A stretch of 64,000 nucleotides of DNA from Sipunculus nudus (Eukaryota; Annelida; Sipuncula; Golfingiida; Sipunculidae): assembly GCA_026874595.1 (NCBI GenBank), contig CM049314.1, forward strand, positions 78,479,300-78,543,299, read 5' to 3'. Below are positions 10,547 through 21,714 of the stretch, in pieces (the stretch's first letter is position 1; each line of letters starts with the position of its first letter). Position numbers and translations under genes: made by a program. The notes beneath the pieces were generated by a model that did no database searches, was not told the DNA's origin, and saw nothing but the letters and a program-made list of their open reading frames with translations.

Positions 10547-10581
10547 GGGTACAAAAGGAAAGCCTTATCATTCCAAAACTG
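10547..10581 (+). pseudogene. Truncated remnant of the acidic RanBD-D exon (copy A)
   Basis: The first 35 nt match copy B exon 35476-35702 ([11 protein letters not shown]). The homology then switches directly to the end of the following intron (TAACTTTTCATTATTACAG) and the next exon. About 1 kb present in copy B (about 35514-36540) is missing, with the acidic stretch and the [15 protein letters not shown] segment. The remaining 'intron' of 20 nt cannot be spliced. Read-through changes frame and stops at 10621-10623. Confidence 0.8.
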
Positions 10582-10601
10582 GTAACTTTTCATTATTACA
10601 G

Positions 10602-10729
10602 AATAAGGGTATGGGAGAGCTGATGGTGCTATATGAGGAAGACCTAGCGGCGTTCAGAGTTAAAATGATGTTGGACAACCAGGATGTTATCTGCAGCCAT
10701 GTTGTGTGCAGCGAATACAACGTCATGAA
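10602..10729 (+). CDS. RANBP2: Copy A exon: RanBD-D middle
   Basis: 128 nt, phase 0 in, phase 2 out, acceptor TTATTACAG, donor GTAGGA at 10730. It encodes [20 protein letters not shown] then [16 protein letters not shown], a divergent Ran-binding domain in which the usual WKERG..I is NKGMGEL. It looks like it ends in a TAG stop, but joining to 11780 continues the domain. There are only 3 differences from copy B 36567-36694. Its upstream exon is broken, so in-frame use is doubtful. Confidence 0.7.
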
Positions 10730-11254
10730 GTAGGAGCATGTTTAATTAATTTAAATTCTTCCTGGTTTCAAATACCTGGACAACCGCCTTTCTACTGTCA
10801 GCTATTGTTTTATTAGCTGATTCTGTCATTAAATTTTAAATTTTAGAACTTAAAAATTCAATAGTAGTATTGAAACATTTAAAATGTCAGGGGAAACTCA
10901 AGAATTATGATTTTCCAGTGGGTCTCATCAGTGTGTTTTGATAATTAATTGGAAGTGAGGAAAATATGGTACAGTAGAACCTCCGATTTGTGGACGTTTT
11001 ACCCGCAATAGCGAGGTGCCCTTAGTAGGATGGTTTTACATTTCGGGACCTACTTTCAAGGGACTATTCGTAAATGGCTGTTAATAGGAAGTGCCTTTAT
11101 TACATAGTTGCCCGTAAGGAGAGGTTCCACTGTATATGCAACCTCTGTGTGAAGACAGGAAAGTGTCATGTGAAATAACACGTTTAAAATCTCTTATGAA
11201 TGTCCACAAAGAAACGTGTCTTTTAAAGTCCATATACTTATTTTTATTATACGC

Positions 11255-11640
11255 CTGTCTTAGACCAGACATATCATGCTACACCCACGGTCCATCCATC
11301 AGCTTTTAGTTTCGCCGTGTTAACTTGCCTTGGCTTTGAGTGGTTTCATAAAACTCACCATAACTACTTGCTTATCAATTATTTTGTCAGAGCTTGATTC
11401 CAGTAAAAATCCATGTATGTTTAATGAGGTTATAGGTCACCAGGCTTGGGTGGCGCCGGGATGACTTATCAAAACTCTGGTGGCTCTTCATGAAACACAT
11501 TATAAATAATTCATATAGTTTCTCACCTGAATTAAATTCTAGGCAAAATCCATGCATATTCAGTGAGATCAGTGGTCACAAGGCATACGATGGGAATATG
11601 ATGCACTATTGTGGTGCTCTTGTTAATTAAATGAGAACAT
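11255..11640. repeat. Dispersed repeat shared by the same intron of both copies
   Basis: Begins near TTATACGCCTGTCTTAGACC and contains CACGGTCCATCCATC, TTCATAAAACTCACCATAAC and two GAGGT(C/T)A..GGTCAC-type passages. The same sequence sits at the equivalent place in copy B (37055-37450), so it inserted before the gene duplication. It resembles repeats I associate with mollusc genomes; the family name is not known to me. Confidence 0.6.
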
Positions 11641-11779
11641 GTAATGTTGACCCTCTTAAAGATTTAATATGTTAAACATATTATTTGTAGACCTGTGTCT
11701 AGGTCTGCATGGACCAAGAGTAGTTTGAATCGTACAACCAATATTCTCTATAATTATTCTGAACCATGGTTTTCATCAG

Positions 11780-11909
11780 AGATGATAAGAAGAGGTTCTG
11801 TCAGTGGTCAGCCCAGGATTTCTCAACCGACGACCCAATCAGAAGCCAGTTCAAGGTCCAGGTCAGTTCAGCAAAGTCTGCCAATGAATTTGCTGAGAAG
11901 TTTATGGAG
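11780..11909 (+). CDS. RANBP2: Copy A exon: RanBD-D end
   Basis: 130 nt, phase 2 in, phase 0 out, acceptor TTTTCATCAG, donor GTGAGA. It encodes [19 protein letters not shown] then QFKVQVSSAKSANEFAEKFM, the RanBD pattern W.A.DFS...P....FKV.F....A.EF...F. Same length as copy B 37667-37796. Confidence 0.75.
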
Positions 11910-12645
11910 GTGAGATTTTACAGCGTCTGAGTTTTTTATTTTCTTTCTTAGGCTACTGCACTGTAAGACATTTATAGGATATTAACTAGTTTAGTAACCT
12001 ATTTATGCTTTTCGCGAAAGAATATATTGTGTACAAGTGTGTAACCAATAAGTAATTATAGAATTTTGATAATTATAGAAATTGGCCATTCTTACTTTCT
12101 ATGACTATTTTTCGTCCATAGATTTCATTTCTGTAAGCTATCCAAACCATATAGGAGCTTTGTAAAGAACAATGTTATCTGATTGAAAACACTGATATCA
12201 GAAATAAAATTATTGCATCATGTTAAGATTTTGATTGTTAATGGACGATATGTTTTAAAAAGATTTCATTGATTTAAAAAAAAAGAGGCAATATTTGATT
12301 AGGGGTCAAAGTCCTTAACATTCTACATGCCAGAATTGTCCTGATGTGGAAAGTTTTGCAGTCCTTTCTCCGCTTTCCCCAATAAAGTACAGTCCCGCAA
12401 ATAATATTTTTTATTGATTTATTAAAAGAAATAATCCTGTGAAACTTTTAGTGTATAGCTTCCGCCTTTTAATGTATGATTGGCAAATTTCTCTCTTCGT
12501 GCGAACTATGCTTGTAATAACATGAAAACAAATATTTCTCTGGTACCATAGATATGAAAGCATTGGTTTGTAGCCTTGTATAATTTCAGTTTACATGTAT
12601 ACTTTAAACATCGTTATCTTTTGCTGGACATGTTTATCTTTGCAG
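11910..12645. other. Copy A intron, AT-rich
   Basis: Intronic, colinear with copy B 37797-38508 with small indels. No other feature is seen. Confidence 0.6.
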
Positions 12646-12741
12646 GGAGTGGCTTTAGCCAAGCAGTCTCAAATATATGAGAAAAAAATGCCTTTTTATG
12701 AGTCTGAACCTATGATGGATCTTATGACCTGGATAAGGTAG
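12646..12741 (+). CDS. RANBP2: Copy A C-terminal exon
   Basis: Acceptor TCTTTGCAG, phase 0. It encodes [15 protein letters not shown] then PFYESEPMMDLMTWIR and a TAG at 12739. Comparison with copy B suggests one base lost around 12708, and that the older reading continued to a donor (AAG|GTAGCT at 12738). The C-terminus shown is therefore probably not the ancestral one. Confidence 0.55.
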   Translation, partial: GVALAKQSQIYEKKMPFYESEPMMDLMTWIR

Positions 12742-13399
12742 CTCTCGATACATGGAGAATTATTTTTATTCTGCTACACTACTTATGATAATGATCATTA
12801 TAATAATAATATAATTATTATCATTATAATTTAATTACATAAATGTTATTGTGGTTGTTTTATTTTTTAAAATCCATATGGATTTGATTCTGAAATGTTA
12901 TTTTAAAAACAAGCAATTTGCCAGCAAAGTAAAACACTTAGAGAAAAAAAATATAAAAGACTGAATTTAATATATACTAAAACAAGGTGAAAGAATGTAA
13001 TGTCTTTAAATGAAACAGTTATTGGGCTATGATGTGAACAATTTCCAAACATATAGCATAATGATGAGACTAGGCGAAAAGAAAAAAAATAATGCATTGA
13101 TTAAACTCTGTCAGGCAGGGAATCGTGCACAGCAGTCTGCAATTGCGGGCAGTCAAAAATATTGCATGGGTATGAGCCTATTTTCAAAAGTGAATACGTT
13201 TTAGTAATGTCGAATGAAAATCACTCCCTCTTGTTTTAAACACAGAGTACTATTTTGGATTATACCTCATGGAAGCGTGTTAATAGTCACTGACGATGTC
13301 TGTCTGATATCATCAAAGATGTCAGTCTCATCCGACGTCACCTTCCTTTCTTATAAGTTTTTTCGTTCTTGTAGCTTTTCGCAACTGGCTAGGGAGCAT

Positions 13400-13579
13400 C
13401 TGGAGCGAAACCGGGGGGGGGGTGTCCAGGGGGTCCGGTCCGCCGCAGCATCCTTTCATAACAGTTTCAAAATGTTGTGGCCTGGACCCCCTTTTCCGGA
13501 CCTGGAGACCGTTTTCTAGGTTTTTCTTTAGAACTCTCGGGTTGGAGCCCCCCTTTTCCAAAATCCTAGATCCGCCCCT
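13400..13579. mobile_element. 180-bp insertion flanked by GAGCAT duplication
   Basis: Copy A has about 180 bp (poly-G run, GGACCCCCTTTTCCGGACC, ending GATCCGCCCCT) that copy B lacks. The flanks carry GAGCAT on both sides (13394-13399 and 13580-13585), where copy B has a single GGGAGCATACAACCC. This is a clean insertion with a 6-bp target duplication, made after the gene duplication. It is probably a small non-autonomous element; the class is uncertain. Confidence 0.7.
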
Positions 13580-13580
13580 G

Positions 13581-13790
13581 AGCATACAACCCATGCAACC
13601 ATAAGAGGCGCTATTAGGCTAATCATTCTACATTTTGCCTGCCGCCAGTGCATGACCAGTACCCGTTGACACCCTAGGCGGAGATGGCTCACCCTTGTGG
13701 TAAAGACTTTGGCCAGGAGGCTTGGCACGGAAGGCAGTCTGATCGGGAGTCGAACCCACAACCTTGCGGTCATAAGTATATTATGGCACC
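13581..13790 (-). mobile_element. tRNA-derived SINE-like element (copy A side)
   Basis: Read on the minus strand, there is a perfect pol III B-box, GGTTCGACTCC (13746-13756), and an upstream A-box-like stretch. A body follows with GGCCAAAGTCTTTACCACAA and ends near GGTTGCATGGGTTGTATGC. The same element lies at 40898-41125 beside copy B, so it predates the duplication. It is followed immediately by the single satellite-like monomer. Confidence 0.65.
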
Positions 13791-13792
13791 AC

Positions 13793-13861
13793 ACTCAACA
13801 GCCACATTGTTTAAAATGTGAGGTCTAGAGAACTCTTCAATAATATGTAGTTCTAATCAGA
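13793..13861. repeat. Single diverged satellite monomer (array progenitor relic)
   Basis: Aligns with the 87-bp satellite unit: CAACAGCCACATTGTTTAAA then GTGAGGTCTAGAG (compare TAGCCACATTGTTAAATATC and TGAGGTTTAGACTG). A gap of about 20 bp follows, then CAATAATATGTAGTTCTAATCA (compare CAATAACATGTAGATCTTATCA; both split here as short matches). It occupies the same position next to the SINE as the first monomer of the array at 41126. Confidence 0.7.
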
Positions 13862-14067
13862 CGGTGCTCCTTTTAAAGTGCCATTTGCAGGTCACGGACA
13901 TATCCGTAAAACATAATTTACTGAACTGACTGCCGGATTTAGGTTAAGGTACCTTAATAAAAGGGCACACTTCAAATCTGTTGAACCATTTGGATATTTC
14001 TATTTATATCTACAATATCATTATTTGACATTTTCTGAAGAGACGTAATTGTTTTATATATTTGCAG

Positions 14068-14091
14068 ATATTATGAATCCATGTAAATAAA
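14068..14091 (+). other. Possible last exon start and polyadenylation signal of copy A
   Basis: TATATATTTGCAG is acceptor-like. After it, the phase-0 reading gives two codons and a TGA, and AATAAA lies at 14086-14091. If the ancestral terminal reading (DLDK then GTAGCT donor) were used, this would end the gene. This is weak, as it rests on short signals only. Confidence 0.25.
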
Positions 14092-14714
14092 AATAAGGAG
14101 CAAAACCAGATTCCGTCGAGAAGAGAAGAACTGACACTACACCGACCCTGTTCAGCTGATCATGGTTGAAAATGGTAACATAATATAACGCGAACTTGGT
14201 GATACAATTGACTGTGATATAACAGTTGCAAAGTGGCTGTTGACTAAACCAGTATATACTTTGAAATAATAATTTTCTTATACATACAAGATGTTTCTTG
14301 ACCCTGTTTTGTTTATTTATGGATAAACGGTAGTAGAGGAAAAGTACTGCAAGTAGATGCAGTTTGTAATTGTGGTTTACCCATTAGGTAGTTGGAAATT
14401 AATCAAGGCTCTGATAAGCGTCAGCAAAACATATGTTGTACGTTTATGCATAATCTGAAGTGTTTCTTCATGTTCCTTCAAACACTGAGATGATAGTCCA
14501 GCTGTGTTTGTTGTAGTAATCATTGCTGCATTATGATGTTTGCTTAATAAGCCAGTAACCTATGTCTGAAGTTAACTTAATTAAGGTACAGCAATGACTT
14601 TAAATATGACACCTGTAAAGAAAGTTAGTTAAATGAAGAATAAGGTCAATGACAAGAGGAGGTCAGCTGGAACAGCTAACGGTACAACTAGAAAACACCC
14701 ACATCCTTCCGTCT

Positions 14715-14746
<32 letters not shown>

Positions 14747-15275
14747 GATCAGTAGTTGTCATTCTTTTGATTAATGAATATAGACAACCATGTTCAGAAA
14801 GGTAACACGGATTTTAAAATGGAAAATATACAGATATATAATCATGATTATACAACATATAATGTATGTCTGCATATAAAGGTTACATTTTCCATTTGTT
14901 TTACCCAAAAATTTCAAACTTGCTGGCTGCAGAGTCTGCATGATAAAAGTACTGAAGTCGCTAGAATTCCAAGGGGATACGTCGTGAAAAAAGCACTTTT
15001 ATTCAAAGTAAAAATGTCTTGGGAATAAAAAAGAGAGTGACATTGATCCACTAAATATTAATTTTTTTCAGAAAATCATAATTTTTTTGGAGCTTTGGCT
15101 GAGAACTTCTGTTATATTGCCTTCTGTATTTCGATTCATGAACAAATTGATTTCCAGGTGTGTGTTTCAGATAATGTGTACTACCCATAAAAATATTAAA
15201 ATTTTTCAGTTACTAGTTTGTCAAAAATAAAACCTGGGAGGCAGACAGGTTTTTTTTATATTTGTTATTATTAAA

Positions 15276-15282
<7 letters not shown>
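14092..15282. other. Intergenic, AT-rich, no gene seen
   Basis: No exon-like or RNA signal. It contains a (CA)n(TA)n microsatellite at 14715-14746. Confidence 0.6.

Positions 15283-15323
<41 letters not shown>
15283..15323. repeat. (TA)n microsatellite
   Basis: About 20 uninterrupted TA dinucleotides. Confidence 0.95.
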
Positions 15324-15327
<4 letters not shown>

Positions 15328-15705
15328 CGAACACTATACTGCAAGCTTTGAACCTACTTAGGATGATATATATAAATATATATACATTTTATTTGATAAT
15401 AGAGTACTTGTTTGTTTCCTAAACATATCGAAAATGTACATCAAATACTAGCAGGTTTGGTTAAAATGAATAAATAATGGAGTACTAATAATTTAAAAAA
15501 AGTCTCACTTGTTATGGGCTGTTTAACAAAGAGAGCCTTTTAAAAATTGCCATATTTTAACAAATGCCCACCTCATTGTTAAAAATTCAGTCTTTTTTAT
15601 GAAAGAATGAAACTTAAAATTATATCATATAGGATCCTAATATTAGCATTATGTTAGTTTCCATGAGGTACTGATGTATGGCATCTGCCTGGTGGCCTGG
15701 ATCTT

Positions 15706-17345
15706 GATAAGAGACACGCCAAGAGACATTGCTTTAACGTTACCTGCTATTTTATGAATCATTACTACACGCTAAGAGACCTTGCTTTAATGGTACCTGC
15801 TATTTTATGAATCATTCTAGCTTACACATAAAGTGTAGTTGCTATTTTATGTATCATTACTAGCGCACACATGAAATGTTGTTGCTATTATATGAATCAT
15901 TACTACACGCCAAAAGACCTTGCTTTAACTGTACCTTATATTTTATGAATCATTACTAGCTCGCACATGATGTGTATTTGCTATTTTATAAATCATTACT
16001 AGCTCACACATGATGTTTCGTTGCTATTTTGTGTATCATTGCTAACTCACACATGAAATGTTGTTGTTATTTTATGAATCATTACTACACGCCAAGAGAC
16101 CTGGCTTTAACTGGAACCTTCTATTTTATGTATCATTACTAGCTCACACATGAAATGTTGTTGCTATTTTATGAATCATTACTACACGCCAAGAGACCTT
16201 GCTTTAACTGTACCTTCTATTTTATGAATCATTACTAGCTCGCACCTGATGCGTATTTGCTATTTTATTAATCATTACTAGCTCACACATGTTTACTTGC
16301 TAATTTATGTCTCATTACTAGCTCACACATGAAATGTTGTTGCTATTTTATGAATCATTACTACACACCAAGAGACCTTGCTTTATCTGTACCTTCTGTT
16401 TTATGAATCATTTCTAGCTCGAACATGATGTGTAGTTGCTGTTTTGTGTATCACTACTAGCTCACACATGAAATGTTGTTGCTACTTTATGAATCATTAT
16501 TACACGCCAAGATACCTTGTTTTAACTGTACCTTCTTTTTTATAAATCATTCCTACCTCACACATGATGTGTATTTGCCATATTGTGTATCATTACTAGC
16601 TCACACATGAAATGTTGTTGCTATTTTATGAATCATTATTACACGCCAAGAGACCTTGCTTTAACCGTACCTTCTATTTTATGAATCATTACTAGCTCAC
16701 ACATGATGTGTATTTGCTATTTTATGAATCATTACTAGCTCACACATGCATTTTACTTGCTATTTTATGTATCATTACTAGCTCACACATGAAATGTTGT
16801 TGCTACTTTATGAATCGTTACTACACCCCAAGATACCTTGTTTTAACTGTACCTTCTATTTTATGAATCATTACTGGCTCACACATGATGTGTATTTGCT
16901 ATTTTGTGTATCATTACTAGCTCACACATGAAATGTTGTTGCTATTTTATGAATCATTATTACACGCCAAGAGACCTTGCTTTAACTGTACCTTCTATTT
17001 TATGACTCATTACTGGCTCACACATGAAGTTTAGTTGCTATTTTATTAATCCTTAGTAGCTCACACATGAAATGTTGTTGCTATTTTATGAATCATTACT
17101 AGCTCACACATGTAATGTTGTTGCTATATCATGAATCATTACTAGCTCACACATGATTTGTAGTTGCTACTTTATGAATCATTACTAGCTCACACATGAA
17201 GTTAAGTTGCTAGTTTATGAATCATTAATAGCTCACAATGAAGTGTAATTGCGATTTTATGAACGATTACTAGCTCACACTTGAAGTGAAGTTGCTATTT
17301 TATCAATCATTAATAGCTCACACATGAGGTGCAATTGTCATAAAT
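15706..17345. repeat. Composite AT-rich tandem repeat (about 43-bp base unit)
   Basis: The base unit is about 43 bp: GTTGCTATTTTATGAATCAT then TACTAGCTCACACATGAAATGTT. In many units the second part is replaced by TACACGCCAAGAGACCTTGC plus TTTAACTGTACCTTC, giving alternating long composite units. More than 30 copies of an AATCATTACTA-type core are visible, with moderate divergence. No coding frame. Confidence 0.9.
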
Positions 17346-17617
17346 GATCATTCGCTCTTTAACAAGAACACATGCACTGCAAACTTGTCCGGTCTTTAAA
17401 GGTTTATATGATTGGTTAGAAGTGTGTTATTCTAGCATTTGAAAATAGTTACATATTTCTTTTGCTAGGTGTGTACAGGGAGTGTATGAGAGTCGTATGA
17501 TTGGCTCAGTTTTTTTTGTTATGAGATTCTACTATAATATGAAGATTTGGGCCTTTATTGACAGGTTAATTTATTCAGGTTTCTCGAAACCGCGCATTGG
17601 GGCAGCCGCTTTGGGTA

Positions 17618-18136
17618 CACACTAAAACCTACATACATGTCACAGGTCATATGTCACACTAAAACCTACATACATGTCAAAGGTCATATGTCACACTAAA
17701 ACCTACATACATATGTCTCAGGTCATATGTCACTCTAAAATCTACATACATAACTCAGGTCCTCTGTCATACTAAAATCTACATACATGTCACAGGTCAT
17801 CTGTCACATTAAAATCTACATGCATGTCAAAGGTCCTCTGTCACACTAAAACCTACATACATATCACATTTCCTCTGTTACACTAAAACCTACATACATG
17901 TCACAGGTCCTCTGCCACACCAAAACCTACATACATGTCACAGGTCATCTGTCACACTAAAACCCACATACATGTCACAGGTCATCTGTCACAGTAAAAC
18001 CCACATACATGTCACAGGTCATCTTTCACACTAAAACCCACATACATGTCACAGGTCATCTGTCACACGTAAACCTAGATACATGTCACAGGTCATCTGT
18101 CACATTAACACCTACATACATGTCACAGGTTGTCTG
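17618..18136. repeat. 37-bp tandem repeat, about 14 copies
   Basis: Unit CACACTAAAACCTACATACA followed by TGTCACAGGTCATCTGT. The spacing between the first two units is exactly 37 bp (17618 to 17655). Units diverge slightly (CCTCTGT/CATATGT/CATCTGT). Confidence 0.95.
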
Positions 18137-19350
18137 CTTAAATTATAGGTTTATTACTAATCCATGAAATTGCAGGCAAAGGCAGAGTTTATCAGAAGCC
18201 TGTCTTATGGAAGATCGTCCTGTTCCTTTATCGAATTGTTTACACTTGTCCTAAATAGGAATGTATACCTCTGTTTATTTTGTCACTCTGGTTAAAGTTT
18301 TGCTGTAAGGCCTCTGGTTAAATTTAATCATATTATGATATAGATAAATAATGTTGGTTTACTAATACCAGGTACAGCATGAAAAACAATAAGATAGCCA
18401 GCCTCTGTATAAAATAACGTGAAAATAATACAATCATTAACCTCAGATTAATGATTTTTTGTTCATGTTACTGTTCAAGTATGTCTGTATCCAGCTTGGC
18501 TTAAAGGTTTGTAATTAAATACATCTGTCATCTGTCATTGTTCTTTCCCTTGTACATAAACATTCACAAAACAATGCATTAGTGGTCTAGTAGTATGCCA
18601 TTTTAAATGTAATAAAAACTTTTGCAACAATGTTACAAATTAGTTTTATATGGAATTCCTATTATCATGCAGCTTAAATTTGGTGAACCATAAAAAAATT
18701 ATAGCCGAAGGCAGCTGAGCATCGTAAACCTTGGCCACTTGTTATAATATAAAGATTTTAAACTGAGAAACATTCTGATTGGCTTCATTTTCAAAGGTAA
18801 ATATTTTGGGGGTGCGTTCTTTCTGACCTTAGTATAAAGATATTAGCACAAATAATACATATTTCTATAAAATATGTGAAAAATCTTAATAAAAATATGA
18901 CGTTGGCCTAAAGAAAATAAAATTCCTTTAACATAACTGTAAGAAACTGCAAAAATATGTAGTTATTAATTATATCAATCCCATAACTTTTCATTTTTGA
19001 CACTCAAGGTTTGGATAAAATGTGATATAAATTAGGCTAAAGTAAAAACAGCTGATCACATGTGTACAAGAGGTACAATAAATCATTATCAAACACAAAG
19101 CTCACAACGATATGCTTCTGATAGCCACCTTGGGTATACGCTTAATGATTAACTCAATTGTTTGTGACAATCCAATGCATAATTACTGTTCATATCATAA
19201 CCTATTATCACAGACAGATTTATTACAGCATATTAGGATTAATATAAGTATAACACAAAGAGAACTGCTTACATATGCCATTTCTCATTCAAATAACACT
19301 TAAAAAATTCGGGACCAAAAAGTGGTTGCAATTGTAGGGTGTACAATGCG

Positions 19351-19397
<47 letters not shown>

Positions 19398-20128
19398 CAC
19401 AATGCATGATATTATATTAATATATGATGTATATTTTTTCAGGTATAAGGTATAACCTTAAATAATCTAAGATATATAATATATAATATTTCATACTTAA
19501 AACAGTAAAGCATGTTGTATTGAATGAAAAAAGGTGAAGAGTCCACTTTAGAGAAAGTGTACAAAACTTTTCTGTTTGGAAAATTTTAAAGCAAGTAATT
19601 ATAGATTGACCAGGTTTTGAAGGACTCTTTTTGCATGGGTACAGCGATTCATTATTATTATGTTTTTTCTCATTTATTCAACGAAACGTCTTTGGGAGAA
19701 GGGAATGGTATTACGAGTTAAAATTAATCTTCATCATTTTGCACAGTTGAAATGCCGGTGAATCAACACTGCTTACGTTATCTTAAAGTGATATTGATCA
19801 ACGTGATAATGTACGTCAGTATGTGAATATGTATTGTCTCGATGATACAAGATAAACAGCAAATGTTCACGGTGACCTGTGATGAAACATATGTTTGTTT
19901 ATTTTTTGTTCAGAGTGAATATGTTAAAGAGCAGTCACTTGACGGGTACAACCTCCTCGTTCTATGATTATAGATATCTCGTTTTATACAGCGGGTCTGT
20001 ACAGGGGCTTACACAGGCTTTTTGGAAATGGGTGGTCCAACTCGGGAGACTAAGGAGTAAACCTAGAGAAAAGGTTAAAGCCGCAAAAGCGTTAAATCCG
20101 CAATTTTTGTTTGATCTCCCTGATCCAC
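18137..20128. other. Intergenic, AT-rich, no gene seen
   Basis: No supported exon, RNA or mobile element. A (TA)n tract lies at 19353-19393. Confidence 0.6.
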
Positions 20129-20368
20129 ACGCTCTGAACCCCTCCCTCTGGTTCCGTTACGGATTTATGCTAATACAGAGGTTGGGTATTTATCTGCTAG
20201 CAACGACCACCTATACACACAATAACTGATCATGATCGTTCTGAACCCCCCCCCCCCCCCCTCCCCCATGGCTCCGCTACTGATGTATGCCAAGCACAGT
20301 GCAGAGTCCGCGTATTTATCTGCTAACAACGACCACATATACATACTTTAACTGATCATGATCGTTTA
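20129..20368. repeat. Two diverged copies of a roughly 110-bp sequence around a poly-C tract
   Basis: GGTTCCGTTACGGATTTATG...TATTTATCTGCTAGCAACGA...ACTGATCATGATCGTT recurs as GGCTCCGCTACTGATGTATG...TATTTATCTGCTAACAACGA...ACTGATCATGATCGTT. About 15 C lie between the copies. Probably an old repeat fragment; an open frame across it is not convincing as a gene. Confidence 0.75.
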
Positions 20369-21609
20369 AGAGAAAAAAACTGGCATAACCGGCTTATGTA
20401 TAATTCCTTTAATATAGGGTCATCACATTTGTTTAATCTACGTCCTTTTACAAAGTGATTCACCTTTATATCAACAGAGAGATTATATTATCAAGTAGGC
20501 TAGTGGTTTAAATGTATGGGGCCTACGCAGTCGCTGTATAAAGTACAAAGTCTATAGCTGTCATACAGGCTTGGAAATCCCCAGCAGTTCATATAATTCT
20601 GGGAAACTAGTCGTCCCACTCTGTGTTATGTACACGTAAAACCGCGAGTTAGCCATCACGTTGTATACATGTGAGCCTTCCGGGCATAACTAATTATAAA
20701 CTTTATTCATTTTACAAGGATTGTACAAATTTCCACTTTCTATGGCTCATGTGGTAGCGTTCGGTAGTGTGGGCATGAGGTAGGCTGGAGTAATCAAGAT
20801 TCCAAGATCATCGGGGTAAGCTAATTTAAACTTCGTTATATGAATAGATTTGTACCTGCTCGTAAACTGCTTACATTTCTTAGTGTTTATCTGTTAAAGC
20901 GCATTGCGATCCTCTAGATATAGGTGCCCAGCCACCAACCCGTAATCCACCACTTGCTCAAAGTTCGCCTCGGAGGTTCCCTATTAGTGACGTCATGACA
21001 CGACAGTTTTAAAGGTTTTCACGAGATAGCCAATCATTTAGATGCAAATTCTCTTCAAGTGCATGTTTCTCTGAGTAATCCAAAGACCGTAATCTACACA
21101 TACACATTAAATCGTACTGTTGGACACCAAATGTTCAAACATACATACATTATTTATCCTTGTGTAGGGTGGACCATACAATCGTGGTGTAATATTTCTA
21201 TTCTAACGACTGCCAGCACTGGCGTCTTTGCAGAGATTCTGAGGTGCTCAAGTCCCCTGGATGTTTTAGATCTTAGTAATAATAATGACAAATATTATTT
21301 ATACAACACCAATTCTCCGATAGTCAGACTCACATCGCAATTCACACACACGCCCTCTTACAGAGCACAATTACTCGGAAACCTACTCCCTTGACCGCTC
21401 CCCACTTTATTTTTTATTTTCTCCCCCGTATGTATCCATCTTTACTAGGTAATGGTTTAATGACTTAGCGGCAGATAGATTATCCGGCAGATACATGTAT
21501 GTATCAATAAATTGAGAATATTCGAAAATATTTATATGTAGTCACTGTTTATGAAATAGAACAGTTGAAATCTGTTTAAACTGACTATGCTTTGGTTTGC
21601 GTACACCAG
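20369..21609. other. Upstream of first recognised copy B exon; nothing supported
   Basis: A promoter or 5' exons of copy B may be here, but I find no TATA/initiator combination or N-terminal (TPR-like) coding segment I can defend. A 111-codon open frame at 21059-21394 has no recognisable feature. Confidence 0.4.
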
Positions 21610-21714
21610 GGTAGAAATACCAGATCAGGAACTGTCCTCAGAATGCCACGCACCACCAAGGAAGCTCTCTTAGATCAACTTGCCCTTATACGAATAAGAA
21701 GTAATCGTACTTAC
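21610..21714 (+). CDS. RANBP2: Copy B candidate exon: helical N-terminal segment
   Basis: 105 nt, phase 0 to phase 0, acceptor CGTACACCAG (weak pyrimidine tract), donor GTAAGT. It encodes a basic helix-prone peptide, [20 protein letters not shown] at 21643 could be a start. It joins in frame to 22178. I do not recognise the peptide itself. Confidence 0.45.

Larger units (their letters stand above)
1..14091 (+). pseudogene. RANBP2: RanBP2/Nup358-like gene, copy A (3' part, apparently decaying)
   Basis: This is the gene-level entry for the first of two tandem copies; the 5' end lies outside the window. The exon order matches copy B, with matching lengths and phases for nine of the exons. Intact-looking parts are RanBD-A, two RanBP2-type zinc fingers, three FG units, RanBD-B, the SUMO-E3-like exon and RanBD-C. 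Damage relative to copy B: 1-nt losses near 184 and near 945 in the large exon; a 42-bp duplication across a splice donor at 8151; no counterpart of the 108-nt exon at 34371-34478; and a roughly 1-kb deletion fusing the start of the acidic exon to the next acceptor (10581/10582), which leads to a stop at 10621. The exons are still very close to copy B (3 differences in 128 nt for 10602-10729), so decay would be recent. Alternatives are a functional, shortened paralog with assembly indels, or stop-tolerant isoforms. Confidence 0.6.

Noticed and set aside
10308-10733. 141-codon open frame ending in the RanBD-D exon
   Set aside because: It runs through intron sequence. Only the last 43 codons (from 10602) are the real exon, and the apparent TAG stop is at the donor GTAGGA.
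13328-13794. Overlapping open frames on both strands near the insertion and the SINE
   Set aside because: They fall in mobile-element sequence; the peptides are translations of noncoding repeats.
13741-13800. tRNA gene on the minus strand
   Set aside because: A B-box is present, but the acceptor stem and anticodon arm cannot be closed, and a long non-tRNA body follows. A SINE explains it better.
19879-20229. 116-codon open frame
   Set aside because: It overlaps a diverged duplicated noncoding sequence (20129-20368), shows no known motif and has no splice context.
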